This document shows positions 16,320 to 27,294 of a DNA stretch of 39,847 nucleotides, in pieces. The number at the start of each line of letters is the position of its first letter. Position 1 is the stretch's first letter. The notes under the pieces were generated by a model. The model did not search any database and had not been told where the DNA came from. It was given only the letters and a program-made list of their open reading frames with translations. Origin of the DNA: Deltaproteobacteria bacterium (GTDB taxonomy: Bacteria > Desulfobacterota > Binatia > JACPRU01). Location of the stretch: the NCBI GenBank assembly GCA_016189835.1, contig JACPRU010000061.1, forward strand, positions 1 through 39,847. The letters run 5' to 3'. The position numbers were made by a program, and so were the translations under genes.

Positions 16320-17546
16320 CTACTTTGCGCCCCGCACCGCAAACGTCTGGTCGGCGTACTTCATTGCCGTCACCTTGTCGCCGACTTGATAGGTCAGCGA
16401 GGCCTGCACCGCGACCTCGGTCACCCCGGCCGGGATCTTCATCTCGAAGGAGTGGGTGGTCTTGCCGGGTTGAATGGCCCGGTCCTCGAAGGAGCGGATC
16501 AACCAATTGTCCACCGTCTGCTCGCCCTTTCGGTCCTTTTCCGTGTAGCCGATCATGTTGAACGTCTTGCTCTCGCCGAACAGCTGTACGCCTTGCGGGT
16601 CTCTTACGGTGACATCCAGCACCGTTTTCGCTCCCCACGGTCAGGTGTCGGGAATGCGATGGCCCGCCTTGTTGTCGATCGTGACCGTCACCTGAAAAGC
16701 GCCGGACGCCGCCTGGGCCGCCAGGGCGATGTCGGTTGCGGCTTTCAGCTTGGCCGCATCATGCCAGCCGGGAAAGGTATGGGTAGCGACCTGGCGAAGC
16801 GGCACCTCCACATCGGTGACCTCGGCGGCCTTCCCTTCCTTCTTCTCCATGTGGCAATCCTGGCACTGCGTCTGCTCGCTCTGCTTCGCCTGGAGACCGT
16901 GCGGCCCGGCCGCCCATGCATCGTAGGTGAGCGAGCAGACGACGTCCCAGTCGCCTTCCAGCTTCAAGTCGGCCGGCGTGACGTAGGTGTGGCAGCTCTT
17001 GCAAAACGCGGAGGTGTTCATCTCCGGCGCGTACTTGTTGCCATGCACCGTGTTGACGGCATCCTTGATGGGACCGTAGTACGTGCTCTTCTCCGTCTCC
17101 GGAGGCGGCTTCGCTTCCGGATGGCCGCTGGCGTGGAGCGCGTGGCAGGCGAGGCAGTCCACGCTCAATCCCGCCAGGGCTTCCTTCTGATCCGTCTTGA
17201 CGAGCTGCGCGAGGCGGGCGAAGTCCTCATCGCTGGCGAATCGCATCCCCGGAGCGTGGCAACCGATGCATGCCATCAGCTCGTGGCGATTGAGCGCACG
17301 GCCCCGGGCTTGCTCTTGCGTGGTGATGTACTTCTTGAAGCCGGCGTGCATCGCGACCACGCTCTTCGAATGGTAGGACTTGTCCCACTCCTCGTAGTTG
17401 CGCGGATGGCAGGTCTTGCAATCGCCGGCGGTGAGTTGCAGCGGGCTGGTCAGCGGCTCGGCCTTTTCCTGCGCCGGAGCCGTGCCGACGCCGAGCCAAG
17501 CGAGCGTGATGCCCACGAGCAAAACGGTCCCGTTGCGGGGGATCAT
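16320..17546 (-). CDS. Pentaheme cytochrome c with in-frame TGA (probable selenocysteine 302)
   Basis: From ATG 17546 (GGAGG about ten bases before) the frame encodes a signal peptide ending APAQ and five CxxCH heme sites: CKTCH 43, CIGCH 93, CLACH 131, CKSCH 182 and CQDCH 228. It then has a beta domain entering GHRIPDT. There a TGA (16641-16643, codon 302) interrupts, and the same frame continues without shift: PWGAKTVLDVTVRDPQG and on to TAG at 16320 for another 106 codons. The downstream part is clearly the rest of the same domain (GHxxP... then LDVTVRD is usual in multiheme cytochromes). A hairpin with SECIS features follows the TGA. I read this as a 408-residue periplasmic selenoprotein. 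The alternative is a nonsense mutation or sequencing error. It heads the operon with YeeE and SoxYZ and may pass electrons to or from a sulfur or selenium species. Confidence 0.78.
16606..16640 (-). promoter_or_regulatory. Candidate bacterial SECIS hairpin downstream of the cytochrome TGA
   Basis: After the TGA come 15 bases, then the perfect 6-bp stem ACGGTG / CACCGT (16625-16620 with 16611-16606) enclosing CTGGATGT. Pairing C16619 with G16613 and leaving one bulged U gives a UGGAU loop. The loop G pair lies about 24 bases past the TGA. Bacterial SECIS elements place an apical loop with a G in its first two positions roughly 16-37 bases after the UGA, often with a bulged U, so the geometry fits. 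Confidence 0.65.
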
Positions 17547-17713
17547 GGCGGGCGGTCCTCCTCTCCGTGCGCGTCCCCCTACCACAACGCCGAACGGGCG
17601 CGCCAACCGAAAGAGCCCGCGCCGGGCCGAGGATGCGCCCACGGCGCGAACGCGTCGGCCTCCCGGACCCGTGAGTAGATCTCACCGGCCCGCGCCGGCG
17701 CGCAAATCGCTTC

Positions 17714-17741
17714 TTGAGTCGCATGTGCTACTCGCTATCTT
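17714..17741 (+). promoter_or_regulatory. Candidate sigma-70-type promoter of the sulfatase-family gene
   Basis: TTGAGT (17714-17719) and TATCTT (17736-17741) are separated by 16 bases in an otherwise GC-rich stretch between two divergent genes. The predicted transcript would begin near 17748, after the upstream GTG at 17742, which supports ATG 17811 as the true start of the downstream gene. Confidence 0.45.
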
Positions 17742-17810
17742 GTGCCCACCGGATCCGCAGCAGAAACGTCTGCGGCTCGCGGCGGAGGCGCGGCGGCGCC
17801 GGTATCCCTG

Positions 17811-19949
17811 ATGGGAGGAGCGAGCCAGACCCGCGGTCGGAGGATCCTCCGATCGCTCCCGGAGCTGGCGGTTCGCGGGCTCGCGGCGACCCTGCTGGTC
17901 GCCGCGATGGAGGCGCTCCTGGTGCAGTGGACGAGCCACGCCGTACCGCCCGGGCTGCTCGCCATCGATTTCGCGGTCACCGCCGCGGTGCTGGCGATGC
18001 TCGTCGTGCCGAGCGCGGCCCTGCTCGCCAGCGGCGGCGCGGTCTTCTTTCGGTCGGTCGCGCCCGGCGAGCTTTCCTTCGGGCTCGCGCTCGTCTCGTC
18101 GCTCGGCTTCTACGACGCGTCGCGGATTCGAACGGAAAAGCTGTCGTTGCAGGATCCAGCGTGCCTCTTCCCGGTGGCGATTCTGGGGATCGGAGCTTGG
18201 CTCCTGCTGCGACCATCCGCGCGGCGCGCCGTGCCGGAGAACGGGGAGAGTGAACCGGCGCGGGGTGCGTCCGCGGGCGCCTCCGCGCATCTGCTCGTCG
18301 CGGCGACGGCCGCGACGTGGGCGGCGCTCCACGTCCGCGGGCGGTTCACGCCGACGATCGTGGTGCTCGCCCTGTTCGGCGCGTTCACCGCGCTCCAGGT
18401 GGCCTGCGGTCGATGGCGGTTTACGGGGCACCGGTCGGCTCTTGCGCGCCGTTCGGCGCTCGGCGAAGCGGTCGCGGCGCTCGCGCAGCCGTTCGTCGCG
18501 TACGCCGCCTTCGCGTCGGCAAGTTACCCGTTGGTGCCGGGCATCCTGAGACCGCAGCGTCTCGAGCGGCAGGCGCCACAGCCGGGCGGCTCCGAGGGCT
18601 TACTGCCGAACGTGATCGTGGTCATCATGGACACAGTACGCGCCGATCACCTCTCGGCCTACGGCTACCAGATTCCGACGAGTCCTCGCCTCTCCGAATT
18701 CGCCGAGCGCGCCTACCTGTTTCGCAACGCCGTCGCGAACTCGAACTGGTCGTTTCCCTCGCATGCGACCCTGCTCACCGGTCTCTTACCCCATCAACCC
18801 GGAGCTTATCCGATCACCACCTCGTCGGCCTCGCCTCGAGGTCTCACCGGCGGAGCCGAAGCGCCGGTCACCGCGCAGCCGCTCCTGGAGCGCAGAACGA
18901 TCGCCGGCCGACTTCAGGAGCACGGATACGAGACGGGCCTGGTGGCTGCCAACTACGCATGGCTCTCCTCGGAGTCGGGGTTCACCGAAGGATTCGACTA
19001 CGTCGACAACCGTCCGCGAAGTCTCCCCGGTTGGGAACCGTTTTGCGGCGCCTATCTGCGACATCAACCGATCGAAGCACTGCAAAACGCATATGCGCGA
19101 TCCTCCGCCACGACCCATCCGGCCCACGTCGTCGTGAGGCACGGGATGGATTTTCTCCGTGTCGCCCGCCATCCCTTCTTCCTCTTTCTCAACTTCATGG
19201 ACGCGCACCGCTACTACGCTTCCCCGCTCGGCGCGCGAGCGGCGCCGGAAATTCAGCGGCGGCTTCGCGAGGCTCGGTGGAGTGCCACGAACCTCGAAAT
19301 GTACGACCGGAACATCGCCTTTCTCGACCATCAGCTCGGGCTCTTCCTTCGGGAGCTCGAGGCTCGCGGCCTGTTCGACGATGCACTGATCGTCATCACC
19401 TCCGATCATGGACAGAAGTTCGGCCCGAGCGGACCGGGATGGCATGGCCGCGATCTCTCGCAAGACAGCATCCACGTCCCGTTGCTCGTCAAGATGCCGC
19501 ATCAGCGAAGCGGCGAGACCGTCGTGCGCGTGGCGCAACTCGCCGACGTCGCTCCCACGATCCTCGAAGCGGTCGGTCTGCAAGCTCCGGAGGAGTTTTT
19601 CGGCAGTTCGCTCGCGCGACGTTCCCGGGCGGTGATCGCCGAAAGTTACGGCACGCTGGTTCCGATGAACGAGATCCCCTCGAGGGCCCCCATCGAGTGG
19701 GCCATGTTCGACGGGGATTGGAAGCTCCTCCGCACCGCGGGGGGCCGGGATCTCCTCTACAATCTCACCGACGACCCCCTGGAGTCCGACGATCTCGCGG
19801 CGCGCCGCCCCGAGGTCGCTCGGCAGCTGGGCGATCGGCTGGCGGCTCTCGTACCGCGCCGTTCGTTGACGGACCGCGCGCCGGGCGCTCGACCCGAGGT
19901 TTCGTCGCTCACGCTGGAGAAGTTGAAGAGCCTCGGCTACGCGCAATAG
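17811..19949 (+). CDS. Membrane-anchored sulfatase / alkaline-phosphatase-superfamily hydrolase
   Basis: The N-terminal 230 residues hold about five or six hydrophobic segments; the C-terminal part is a sulfatase-fold domain. NVIVVIMDTVRADHLSAYGY near residue 265 supplies metal ligands, and NWSFPSHATLLTG near 312 is the nucleophile site. ITSDHGQKFG near 530 provides further ligands, and WHGRDLSQDSIHVPLLVKMP follows. The nucleophile position is Ser within S-x-P-S-H, not the classical C-x-P-S-R, so the enzyme might use a Ser-derived formylglycine or act as a phosphotransferase or phosphodiesterase. ATG 17811 is preferred over GTG 17742 because a promoter seems to lie between. It is divergent from the selenocytochrome operon. 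Substrate unknown. Confidence 0.82.
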   Translation: MGGASQTRGRRILRSLPELAVRGLAATLLVAAMEALLVQWTSHAVPPGLLAIDFAVTAAVLAMLVVPSAALLASGGAVFFRSVAPGELSFGLALVSSLGFYDASRIRTEKLSLQDPACLFPVAILGIGAWLLLRPSARRAVPENGESEPARGASAGASAHLLVAATAATWAALHVRGRFTPTIVVLALFGAFTALQVACGRWRFTGHRSALARRSALGEAVAALAQPFVAYAAFASASYPLVPGILRPQRLERQAPQPGGSEGLLPNVIVVIMDTVRADHLSAYGYQIPTSPRLSEFAERAYLFRNAVANSNWSFPSHATLLTGLLPHQPGAYPITTSSASPRGLTGGAEAPVTAQPLLERRTIAGRLQEHGYETGLVAANYAWLSSESGFTEGFDYVDNRPRSLPGWEPFCGAYLRHQPIEALQNAYARSSATTHPAHVVVRHGMDFLRVARHPFFLFLNFMDAHRYYASPLGARAAPEIQRRLREARWSATNLEMYDRNIAFLDHQLGLFLRELEARGLFDDALIVITSDHGQKFGPSGPGWHGRDLSQDSIHVPLLVKMPHQRSGETVVRVAQLADVAPTILEAVGLQAPEEFFGSSLARRSRAVIAESYGTLVPMNEIPSRAPIEWAMFDGDWKLLRTAGGRDLLYNLTDDPLESDDLAARRPEVARQLGDRLAALVPRRSLTDRAPGARPEVSSLTLEKLKSLGYAQ

Positions 19950-20039
19950 CGCGCCAGCGCCGCGGGCGAGCCCGATGGGCGCGGGGGGGTCGCGGATCGG
20001 GTTCCGGGAGCCAAACGAGCAGGACGCGCACCGGGCGGG

Positions 20040-20507
20040 TCAGGGAGCGGGTAGCGCTCGGCGCGTGAGCATCAGCACGTGCTCGGCCTCCTGGACGGGC
20101 TCGTCGCGCTGGTTGAGGATCGTGACTCGGAAGGTCACGAGCCCCCGATCCGGCTTGCTCGACGCGCGCTTGGCCGCCACCGTCACGCGCGCGTGGATGG
20201 TGTCGCCCACCAGCACGGGGGCCACGAACTTGCACCGCAGCTCGAGGAACGCCAGTGCCGTCCCCTCGACGAGCCCGAGGCGGTCGAGCAGGCCCAGGTA
20301 CAGGTCGTGAATCAGCGGTCCGTGGGGCACGCGGGTGCCGAAGGGGCCGGTGCGCGCGAACTCCTCGTCGGTGTGCAACGGGTTGAAGTCGCCGGTGAGG
20401 CCCGAGAAGGCGAGGATGTCCCCCTCGGTCACGGTCCGTCCGGCGGTCCACAGCTCCTCGCCGACCTCGATCTCGTCCCAACTCCTGCCGCGGTAACGCC
20501 TGGGCAT
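20040..20507 (-). CDS. MaoC-like dehydratase
   Basis: Hot-dog-fold protein of 155 residues with the hydratase-2 pattern: ITEGD-like TEGDILAFSGLTGDFNPLHTD near residue 28 (Asp and His catalytic pair), then GPLIHDLYLGLL and FVAPVLVGDTIHARVTV. Members hydrate enoyl-CoA or serve as small CoA-binding dehydratases. ATG 20507 has an excellent GGAGGAGG before it. It starts only three bases after the stop of the upstream minus-strand histidine kinase (20511), so they may share a transcript. Confidence 0.88.
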   Translation of the reverse strand: MPRRYRGRSWDEIEVGEELWTAGRTVTEGDILAFSGLTGDFNPLHTDEEFARTGPFGTRVPHGPLIHDLYLGLLDRLGLVEGTALAFLELRCKFVAPVLVGDTIHARVTVAAKRASSKPDRGLVTFRVTILNQRDEPVQEAEHVLMLTRRALPAP

Positions 20508-20510
20508 CGA

Positions 20511-22895
20511 TCACCTCCTCCCCCGCTCGACCTCCGGGGACGGCGGCACGAGGCCTTCGATCACCGCGAACAGGTGCTTGGCCTCGATCGGCTTGGCGAT
20601 GTAGGCGTCCATGCCCGCCGCCAGGCAGCGCGCCTCGTCGCCCTTCATGGCGTAGGCCGTGAGGGCGATGATGGGTAGGTGGCCGGGGAGGAGGGAGGAG
20701 TGACCGGTGAGCGCGGGCGAAGCGGGCTCGGAGCCCTGCGCCGATGCCGCGGGGCCGACGGCTGACGGCGTGCGGCTGACGGCCGCCTCGCGCGCGCGAA
20801 TCGCCGCGGTCGCCTCGAAGCCGTCCATCTCCGGCATCTGCAGGTCCATCAGGACGAGATCGAACCGCTCGCGCTCGAAAACCGCGACGGCATCTCTACC
20901 GTTGCTCGCCACCGCCACCGTGTGACCGCGCTTCTCCAGCAAGCGCACCACGAGCTGCCGGTTGACGGTGTTGTCTTCGGCCAACAAGACCCGCAAGGAA
21001 TTCCCCTTCCCCTGCGCCACGTCACCGCGCTCCGCTTCCCCGCGTCGAGAACGCGGGGCAAGGGGGAACTCGAGCTGCGGGTGGCGGCTCGCCGGCTCGA
21101 CGAGTCCCCCCTGCCCCCGCTGCGCCGGAGGCGGAGATTCGAGACTGTGACCCTCCGCGATTCCGAAAAGCGCGGTGAAGGAAAAGGTGCTGCCGCGACC
21201 GGGCTCGCTCTCGACCCAGATGCGGCCGCCCATCAGCGCGACCAACTGTTTCGAGATCGCCAGTCCCAGCCCCGTGCCGCCGTATCGACGGGTGGTCGAG
21301 CCGTCGACCTGCTCGAAGGCATCGAAGATCGCGGCTTGCTTCTCCGCGGGAATCCCGATGCCCGTGTCGCGTACGGAGAAGCACAGCTCCATCGCGGGAT
21401 GCGGGATCCGGGATACCGAGTGCGGAGCCCGCAGCGCGGCGTCCGCATTCCCCGTCGCGCCTCCATCATCTCGCGTTTCGCATTTCGCGACCTCCACCGC
21501 CACGTCGCCGCGCTCGGTGAACTTGACCGCGTTGCCGATCAGGTTGGTGAGAACTTGCCCCAGGCGTCCGGCGTCGCCGACGAGCCGGTCCGGGAGGTCG
21601 GCGGCGATCGCCTGGTACAGATTCAAGCCTTTCTCCCGCGCGCGCAGGGCGAGCGGCTTGATGGTGGCTTCGAGACTGGCGCGGAGGTCGAACCCCTGCC
21701 GGTCGAGCGTCAGCTTCGCGGCGTCGATCTTGGCGAAGTCGAGCACGTCGCTGACGATCGCCATCAGCGAGTTGCCCGATCGCTTGATGAGGTCCACGTA
21801 GTCCCGCTGCTCCGCGGTCAGCGGCGTCTCGAGCAGCAGCTCGGTGACGCCCAGCACCCCGTTCATCGGCGTGCGCAGCTCGTGGCTCATGTTGGCGAGG
21901 AACTCGCTCTTGGCACGGTTGCCCGCCTCGGCGGCGTCCTTGGCTCGGAGTAATTCGAGCTCGGCGAGCCGGCGCGCGGTGACGTCTTCGTACGCCACCA
22001 CCACGCGCGCCGACGCCGTGTCCGCAAAGCGCGTGATCCGGGTGATGAACCAGCGCGGGCCGGACGAGGTGCCGCAGGCGCGCTCGAGCGACACCTCGTC
22101 CTGCGTTCCGTCGACGACGGCGCGGATGGCACGCGCCATCGCCGCCGCCTCCGCACCGGCCGCCGCGGTGCAGGCGTCCAGGTAGTTGGCGCCCTGGGCG
22201 AGGCCCTCGGGGGGCGCCGGAGTGGACTGCGCGAACTCCCGCCAGGCCTTGTTGACGCCGAGGATGGTGCCCGTGGCGTCGAGGATGGCGATCTGCGCGG
22301 AGAGCGCGTCCAACGTGGAGAACGCGAAGCGGCCGGACTCGCGCAGCGCCAGATTGCGTTGGAACTGGTGGGCCAGATAGATCGACACCACGCTGGCGAG
22401 GACGACGGCGACCGCGGGATAACCGAGCACCGTGCCGAGGCTGCCGTTGACCGCGTAGACGTTGGCCACGCTGGCCAGAGCGCCGATCAGGACCACGATC
22501 AGCTGCGGGCGCCACCCCCACGGGAGCAGCGTGGCGCTGGCCAGACCGAGCAGCATCGACAGCAGCGGCGTGGTGGCGAAGTCGCCGGTCACGATGCCCA
22601 TCAGCGCGGCGCAGACGCACACGACGCCGACCGCGTATATGCCGACCCCGATCGCGCGCCGCGCGGTCCGCGCCGCGCGCAGCAACCGAAACGCGGTCGC
22701 CACCAGCGCCATCTGGACGAGATTCAACGCATGCAACGTGATGACGTGCGGCTGACCGAACCAGAAGTCCCCGACGCCGAAAACCGCGGCCGAGGCCAGC
22801 ACCAGCCACAACCCCGCGCGCAGCCGCTCGACGAGCAACCGCGTCGTCTTCTCGTGCAGGTCGCTCTCGATGTCTGGCGGTGAGCCGGTCAGCAT
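20511..22895 (-). CDS. Hybrid sensor histidine kinase with receiver domain
   Basis: Layout of 794 residues: about six membrane segments (30-195), a PAS-like domain (205-310), dimerisation domain with phospho-accepting His in [12 protein letters not shown], an HATPase domain ([32 protein letters not shown]), and a C-terminal receiver ([13 protein letters not shown], phospho-Asp in [17 protein letters not shown]). Three loops carry insertions not typical of the family: about 472-501 within the ATPase domain, 575-625 between the domains, and 704-738 within the receiver. They are rich in repeat-like sequence, one forming a perfect 8-bp hairpin in DNA. The signal is unknown; no separate response regulator adjoins it. 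Confidence 0.88.
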   Translation of the reverse strand: MLTGSPPDIESDLHEKTTRLLVERLRAGLWLVLASAAVFGVGDFWFGQPHVITLHALNLVQMALVATAFRLLRAARTARRAIGVGIYAVGVVCVCAALMGIVTGDFATTPLLSMLLGLASATLLPWGWRPQLIVVLIGALASVANVYAVNGSLGTVLGYPAVAVVLASVVSIYLAHQFQRNLALRESGRFAFSTLDALSAQIAILDATGTILGVNKAWREFAQSTPAPPEGLAQGANYLDACTAAAGAEAAAMARAIRAVVDGTQDEVSLERACGTSSGPRWFITRITRFADTASARVVVAYEDVTARRLAELELLRAKDAAEAGNRAKSEFLANMSHELRTPMNGVLGVTELLLETPLTAEQRDYVDLIKRSGNSLMAIVSDVLDFAKIDAAKLTLDRQGFDLRASLEATIKPLALRAREKGLNLYQAIAADLPDRLVGDAGRLGQVLTNLIGNAVKFTERGDVAVEVAKCETRDDGGATGNADAALRAPHSVSRIPHPAMELCFSVRDTGIGIPAEKQAAIFDAFEQVDGSTTRRYGGTGLGLAISKQLVALMGGRIWVESEPGRGSTFSFTALFGIAEGHSLESPPPAQRGQGGLVEPASRHPQLEFPLAPRSRRGEAERGDVAQGKGNSLRVLLAEDNTVNRQLVVRLLEKRGHTVAVASNGRDAVAVFERERFDLVLMDLQMPEMDGFEATAAIRAREAAVSRTPSAVGPAASAQGSEPASPALTGHSSLLPGHLPIIALTAYAMKGDEARCLAAGMDAYIAKPIEAKHLFAVIEGLVPPSPEVERGRR
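21038..21058. repeat. GC-rich hairpin inside the kinase gene
   Basis: CCCCGCGT (21038-21045), a five-base spacer CGAGA, and ACGCGGGG (21051-21058) form a perfect 8-bp inverted repeat. It lies in the linker between kinase and receiver domains, in a stretch flanked by CCCCTTCCCC and CAAGGGGGAA. It resembles a palindromic mobile repeat captured in frame. Confidence 0.6.
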
Positions 22896-23264
22896 GCGCA
22901 GTGCTGGCGCGCAAGGGGCCGAAAGCTACGTGACCGTCGATCTCGGGCGCCGGGGACTGGGCCTTGCGCCTTACGAGCCCGTTCTTAGGGAGCGCAGCAG
23001 CCGCCCGTCAAGCGGAATCCCGGGGTGACGACGACAGGCCGGTCACGGCGGATCCGGAAGGCGGCCAGCGGTTCGAGCGGCGAGAAGTGTTGATTGATCG
23101 GGCCGCTTGTGGTTGCTGACCCCAAGGTGGTTCGCGACCTGGAGGAGCGGGCGCAGAGCTACCTCGTCCACTTCACGGCGGTGCCGCCCGAGGTGGATGC
23201 CTACTTCCAGGCGCATCTGCGGCACGGCCTCCGGCCTTAACCCTCCCCTGACGCGCCGTCCAAC
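22896..23264. other. Intergenic stretch with one small possible ORF
   Basis: The 369 bases upstream of the kinase hold no recognised gene. A plus-strand frame from GTG 23109 to TAA 23240 encodes 43 residues starting VVADPKVVRDLEERAQSYLV and ending with AYFQAHLRHGLRP. It looks protein-like, perhaps the tail of a lost gene, but has no good ribosome binding site. The kinase promoter should lie near 22900-22980. Confidence 0.3.
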
Positions 23265-23987
23265 TCAGAACTTTTCTCGGCACGGCCGCACCTCGAGCTC
23301 CTGGGTCCACGCGCTGCGATCCTGGTGGGCGAGATGCCAGTAGGTCTCCGCGATCGCCTCGGGCTGGAGCAGGTCCTCCCCGCCCGCCGGCGGCCGCCGT
23401 GCGCCGCTCGGCGCGACTTCGATCACTCCGTCGACGTTGATCCACGCCACGTGAATGCCCTTCGCACCGAGGCTGCGGGCCATGGATTGGGCGAGCCCGC
23501 GCATCGCGAACTTCGCCGGGCCGAAGGCGGCCGAACGGGGCCCCGCCTTCACGCCGGCGGTCGCGCCGGTGAACAGCACGACGCCGCGGCCGCGCGCGAT
23601 CATGTCGGGCACGACCTCTCTCGCCGCGAGGAAGGCGCCGAACGCGTTCACTCGCCAGTCGTGCTCGTACTGCTCCGGGGTCACTTCGGTGACGTCGCCC
23701 CAGTGGGCGCTGCCGGCGTTGTAGATCAGCACCTGCGGCGGCCCCAGCCGCTCGCGGATCGAGCGGAACGCCGCCTCGACCTGCGCGCGATCGGCGAGGT
23801 CGGCTGGGGCTTCGATCGCCCGACCGCCCGCCGCGACGACCTCGGCGGCGAGCGAGCGCACGTAGGGAGCGCTGCGCGCGTTGATCGCCACCGCGTATCC
23901 CTTGGCGAAGCGCCGCACCAGGGCCGCGCCGAGCCCCGGCCCGACCCCCGTGACCACGGCGACCGGAGCGTCCTTCGGTTCCGACAT
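23265..23987 (-). CDS. SDR-fold protein lacking the catalytic tyrosine
   Basis: A 240-residue Rossmann protein with VVTGVGPGLGAALVRRFA near residue 10 and YNAG near 89. The active-site stretch is LFTGATAGVKAGPRSAAFG followed by PAKFAMRGLAQSMA, so the usual catalytic Tyr is Phe and the Ser is Ala or Thr, while the Lys stays. Atypical SDRs with TGATA and AAF...AK are a known subgroup of uncertain chemistry. The start ATG 23987 follows GAGGAGG. It lies about 107 bases after the class III alcohol dehydrogenase on the same strand, so it may extend that operon, but nothing links it functionally. Confidence 0.82.
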   Translation of the reverse strand: MSEPKDAPVAVVTGVGPGLGAALVRRFAKGYAVAINARSAPYVRSLAAEVVAAGGRAIEAPADLADRAQVEAAFRSIRERLGPPQVLIYNAGSAHWGDVTEVTPEQYEHDWRVNAFGAFLAAREVVPDMIARGRGVVLFTGATAGVKAGPRSAAFGPAKFAMRGLAQSMARSLGAKGIHVAWINVDGVIEVAPSGARRPPAGGEDLLQPEAIAETYWHLAHQDRSAWTQELEVRPCREKF

Positions 23988-24094
23988 CGGGTCCTCCTCC
24001 CGCTCAGCGCGGTACGGCGACCAAACGGTGGTCGCGTACCGGAACCTCGTATCTCACATCGTCGCGAAACACGGCGAAGTCGCGCCCCGGCGGC

Positions 24095-25964
<1,870 letters not shown>

Positions 25965-25965
25965 C

Positions 25966-27294
25966 TCATCTGGCCAGCGCCGCCACGCGCCCGCTCGTCG
26001 TCGGCTCGCTCTGCGCGACCTGGTTCTTGTAAAACTGGTCCTGGCCGAACCGGATGAGGTGCGCCCGGCCGAGCTTCTCCTTGACGAAGTCGACGCTGAA
26101 CAGCGGGGAGAGCTTCTTCCCGTTCCAACCATAGGCTTTCAGGAACTGCTCGTTCTCGTCCCCTTTCTTGTCCCACTTCGACAGCAGCGAGGACGTGAAG
26201 TAGACGTGCTCGCCGCCCCAGGTTTCGGAGACCATGTTCAGCTGCGAACCGATCTTCTGTTCGTGGACGAGCTTCGGACGACGCGGATTGCTCACGTCGT
26301 AGACCCGCACCATCCCGTCCAGGAACGTATCGACGAACAGGAAGCGGTCGTCGACCGAGAGGCTGATGTCGACGGGCAGCGGCGTCTTCTTGGGATCGCC
26401 GATGTCGCCGACCGCTTCGGCGGCGAACGTGCCGTCGTCCTTCCGCTCGATCAGCCAGATCTTCGACGTCAGCGCGGTGCTCGTGAACGCGTAGTTGTGC
26501 GTCGGCTGCAGTGCCCAGCGGACCTCGAGCGGGGCGCCGGGAACCTCCAGGATCTGGATCGGCTCGCGGGCATGCGCGTCCCACACGACCATCGTGTTGC
26601 CGAAGTGCTTCATCGCCTCGGGATCGGCGAGCATCTCTCCGAAGTCTCGCATGTAGTTGTTCCAGCCCGTGAACGAAGAGGTCAGCATGCGGTTCAGGCG
26701 CGGCTGGATGCGCAGGTCGTAGCCGTATGCCGCCTTCTCGGGCATCCACAGGGTCCGGATGTACTCGCCGGCGTTGTTGTACTCGACGATCCCCGTCTTC
26801 CCGCCGTGGTCCTTGTCGTTCGAGAGACCAGTGATCAGCAAGCGCCCGGGCAGCGCGTAGAACGTGTGCGGTCCCACCACGCCGCCGCTGTCTTTGACGA
26901 AGCTCGTGATGGTCTTCGTGAGTTTCGGCTTCGCCGGGTCGCTCCCGATGTCGAAGAGGTAGATCATGCTGTCGTCGAGCCCCCCGGCCCAGAAGAAGCG
27001 CCGATCGTCGTTGAAGTCGGCGTGGTGGGCCTCGTGCCGGCCGCCGACCGAGACCGAGGAGATCACCTTGCCGTAGTTTTCCTTCGTCGGATTCGCCCCG
27101 ATCGTCACCAGCTTGTCCGAGCCGTCGCCGAGCCCCTCGATACCGAGCGTCCACACGTAGACGTAGTCCTCGGGGCCGATGATCTTCGGCGTGTAGGGCG
27201 AAAGGCAGGTCTCGTCGGCGACGGCGGCCGTCGAGAGCGACGACAGCACGACCAGGGCGGCGAGGCGCGAGCGGAGCGAAATTCTTCTTCGCAT
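25966..27294 (-). CDS. mtoX: Methanethiol oxidase (SBP56 / selenium-binding protein family)
   Basis: A 442-residue exported beta-propeller protein: signal peptide LAALVVLSSLSTAAVAD, then CLSPYTPKIIGPEDYVYVW, GRHEAHHADFNDDRRFFWAGG, GPHTFYALPGRLLITGLSN, HNYAFTSTAL, PVDISLSVDDRFLFVDTF, and QKIGSQLNMVSETWGGEHVY, blocks of the SBP56 family. Bacterial SBP56 is a copper-dependent methanethiol oxidase giving formaldehyde, hydrogen sulfide and hydrogen peroxide. The start ATG 27294 has AGGAGG nine bases before; open frame upstream is not homologous. It heads the mtoX-sco-alcohol dehydrogenase cluster. The family name refers to bound selenium and does not imply selenocysteine; no in-frame TGA is seen here. 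Confidence 0.88.
   Translation of the reverse strand: MRRRISLRSRLAALVVLSSLSTAAVADETCLSPYTPKIIGPEDYVYVWTLGIEGLGDGSDKLVTIGANPTKENYGKVISSVSVGGRHEAHHADFNDDRRFFWAGGLDDSMIYLFDIGSDPAKPKLTKTITSFVKDSGGVVGPHTFYALPGRLLITGLSNDKDHGGKTGIVEYNNAGEYIRTLWMPEKAAYGYDLRIQPRLNRMLTSSFTGWNNYMRDFGEMLADPEAMKHFGNTMVVWDAHAREPIQILEVPGAPLEVRWALQPTHNYAFTSTALTSKIWLIERKDDGTFAAEAVGDIGDPKKTPLPVDISLSVDDRFLFVDTFLDGMVRVYDVSNPRRPKLVHEQKIGSQLNMVSETWGGEHVYFTSSLLSKWDKKGDENEQFLKAYGWNGKKLSPLFSVDFVKEKLGRAHLIRFGQDQFYKNQVAQSEPTTSGRVAALAR

Noticed and set aside
25966-27294. The selenium-binding protein family name as evidence for a third selenocysteine protein
   Set aside because: SBP56 proteins are named for binding selenium; there is no in-frame TGA here and the enzyme is a copper-dependent methanethiol oxidase.
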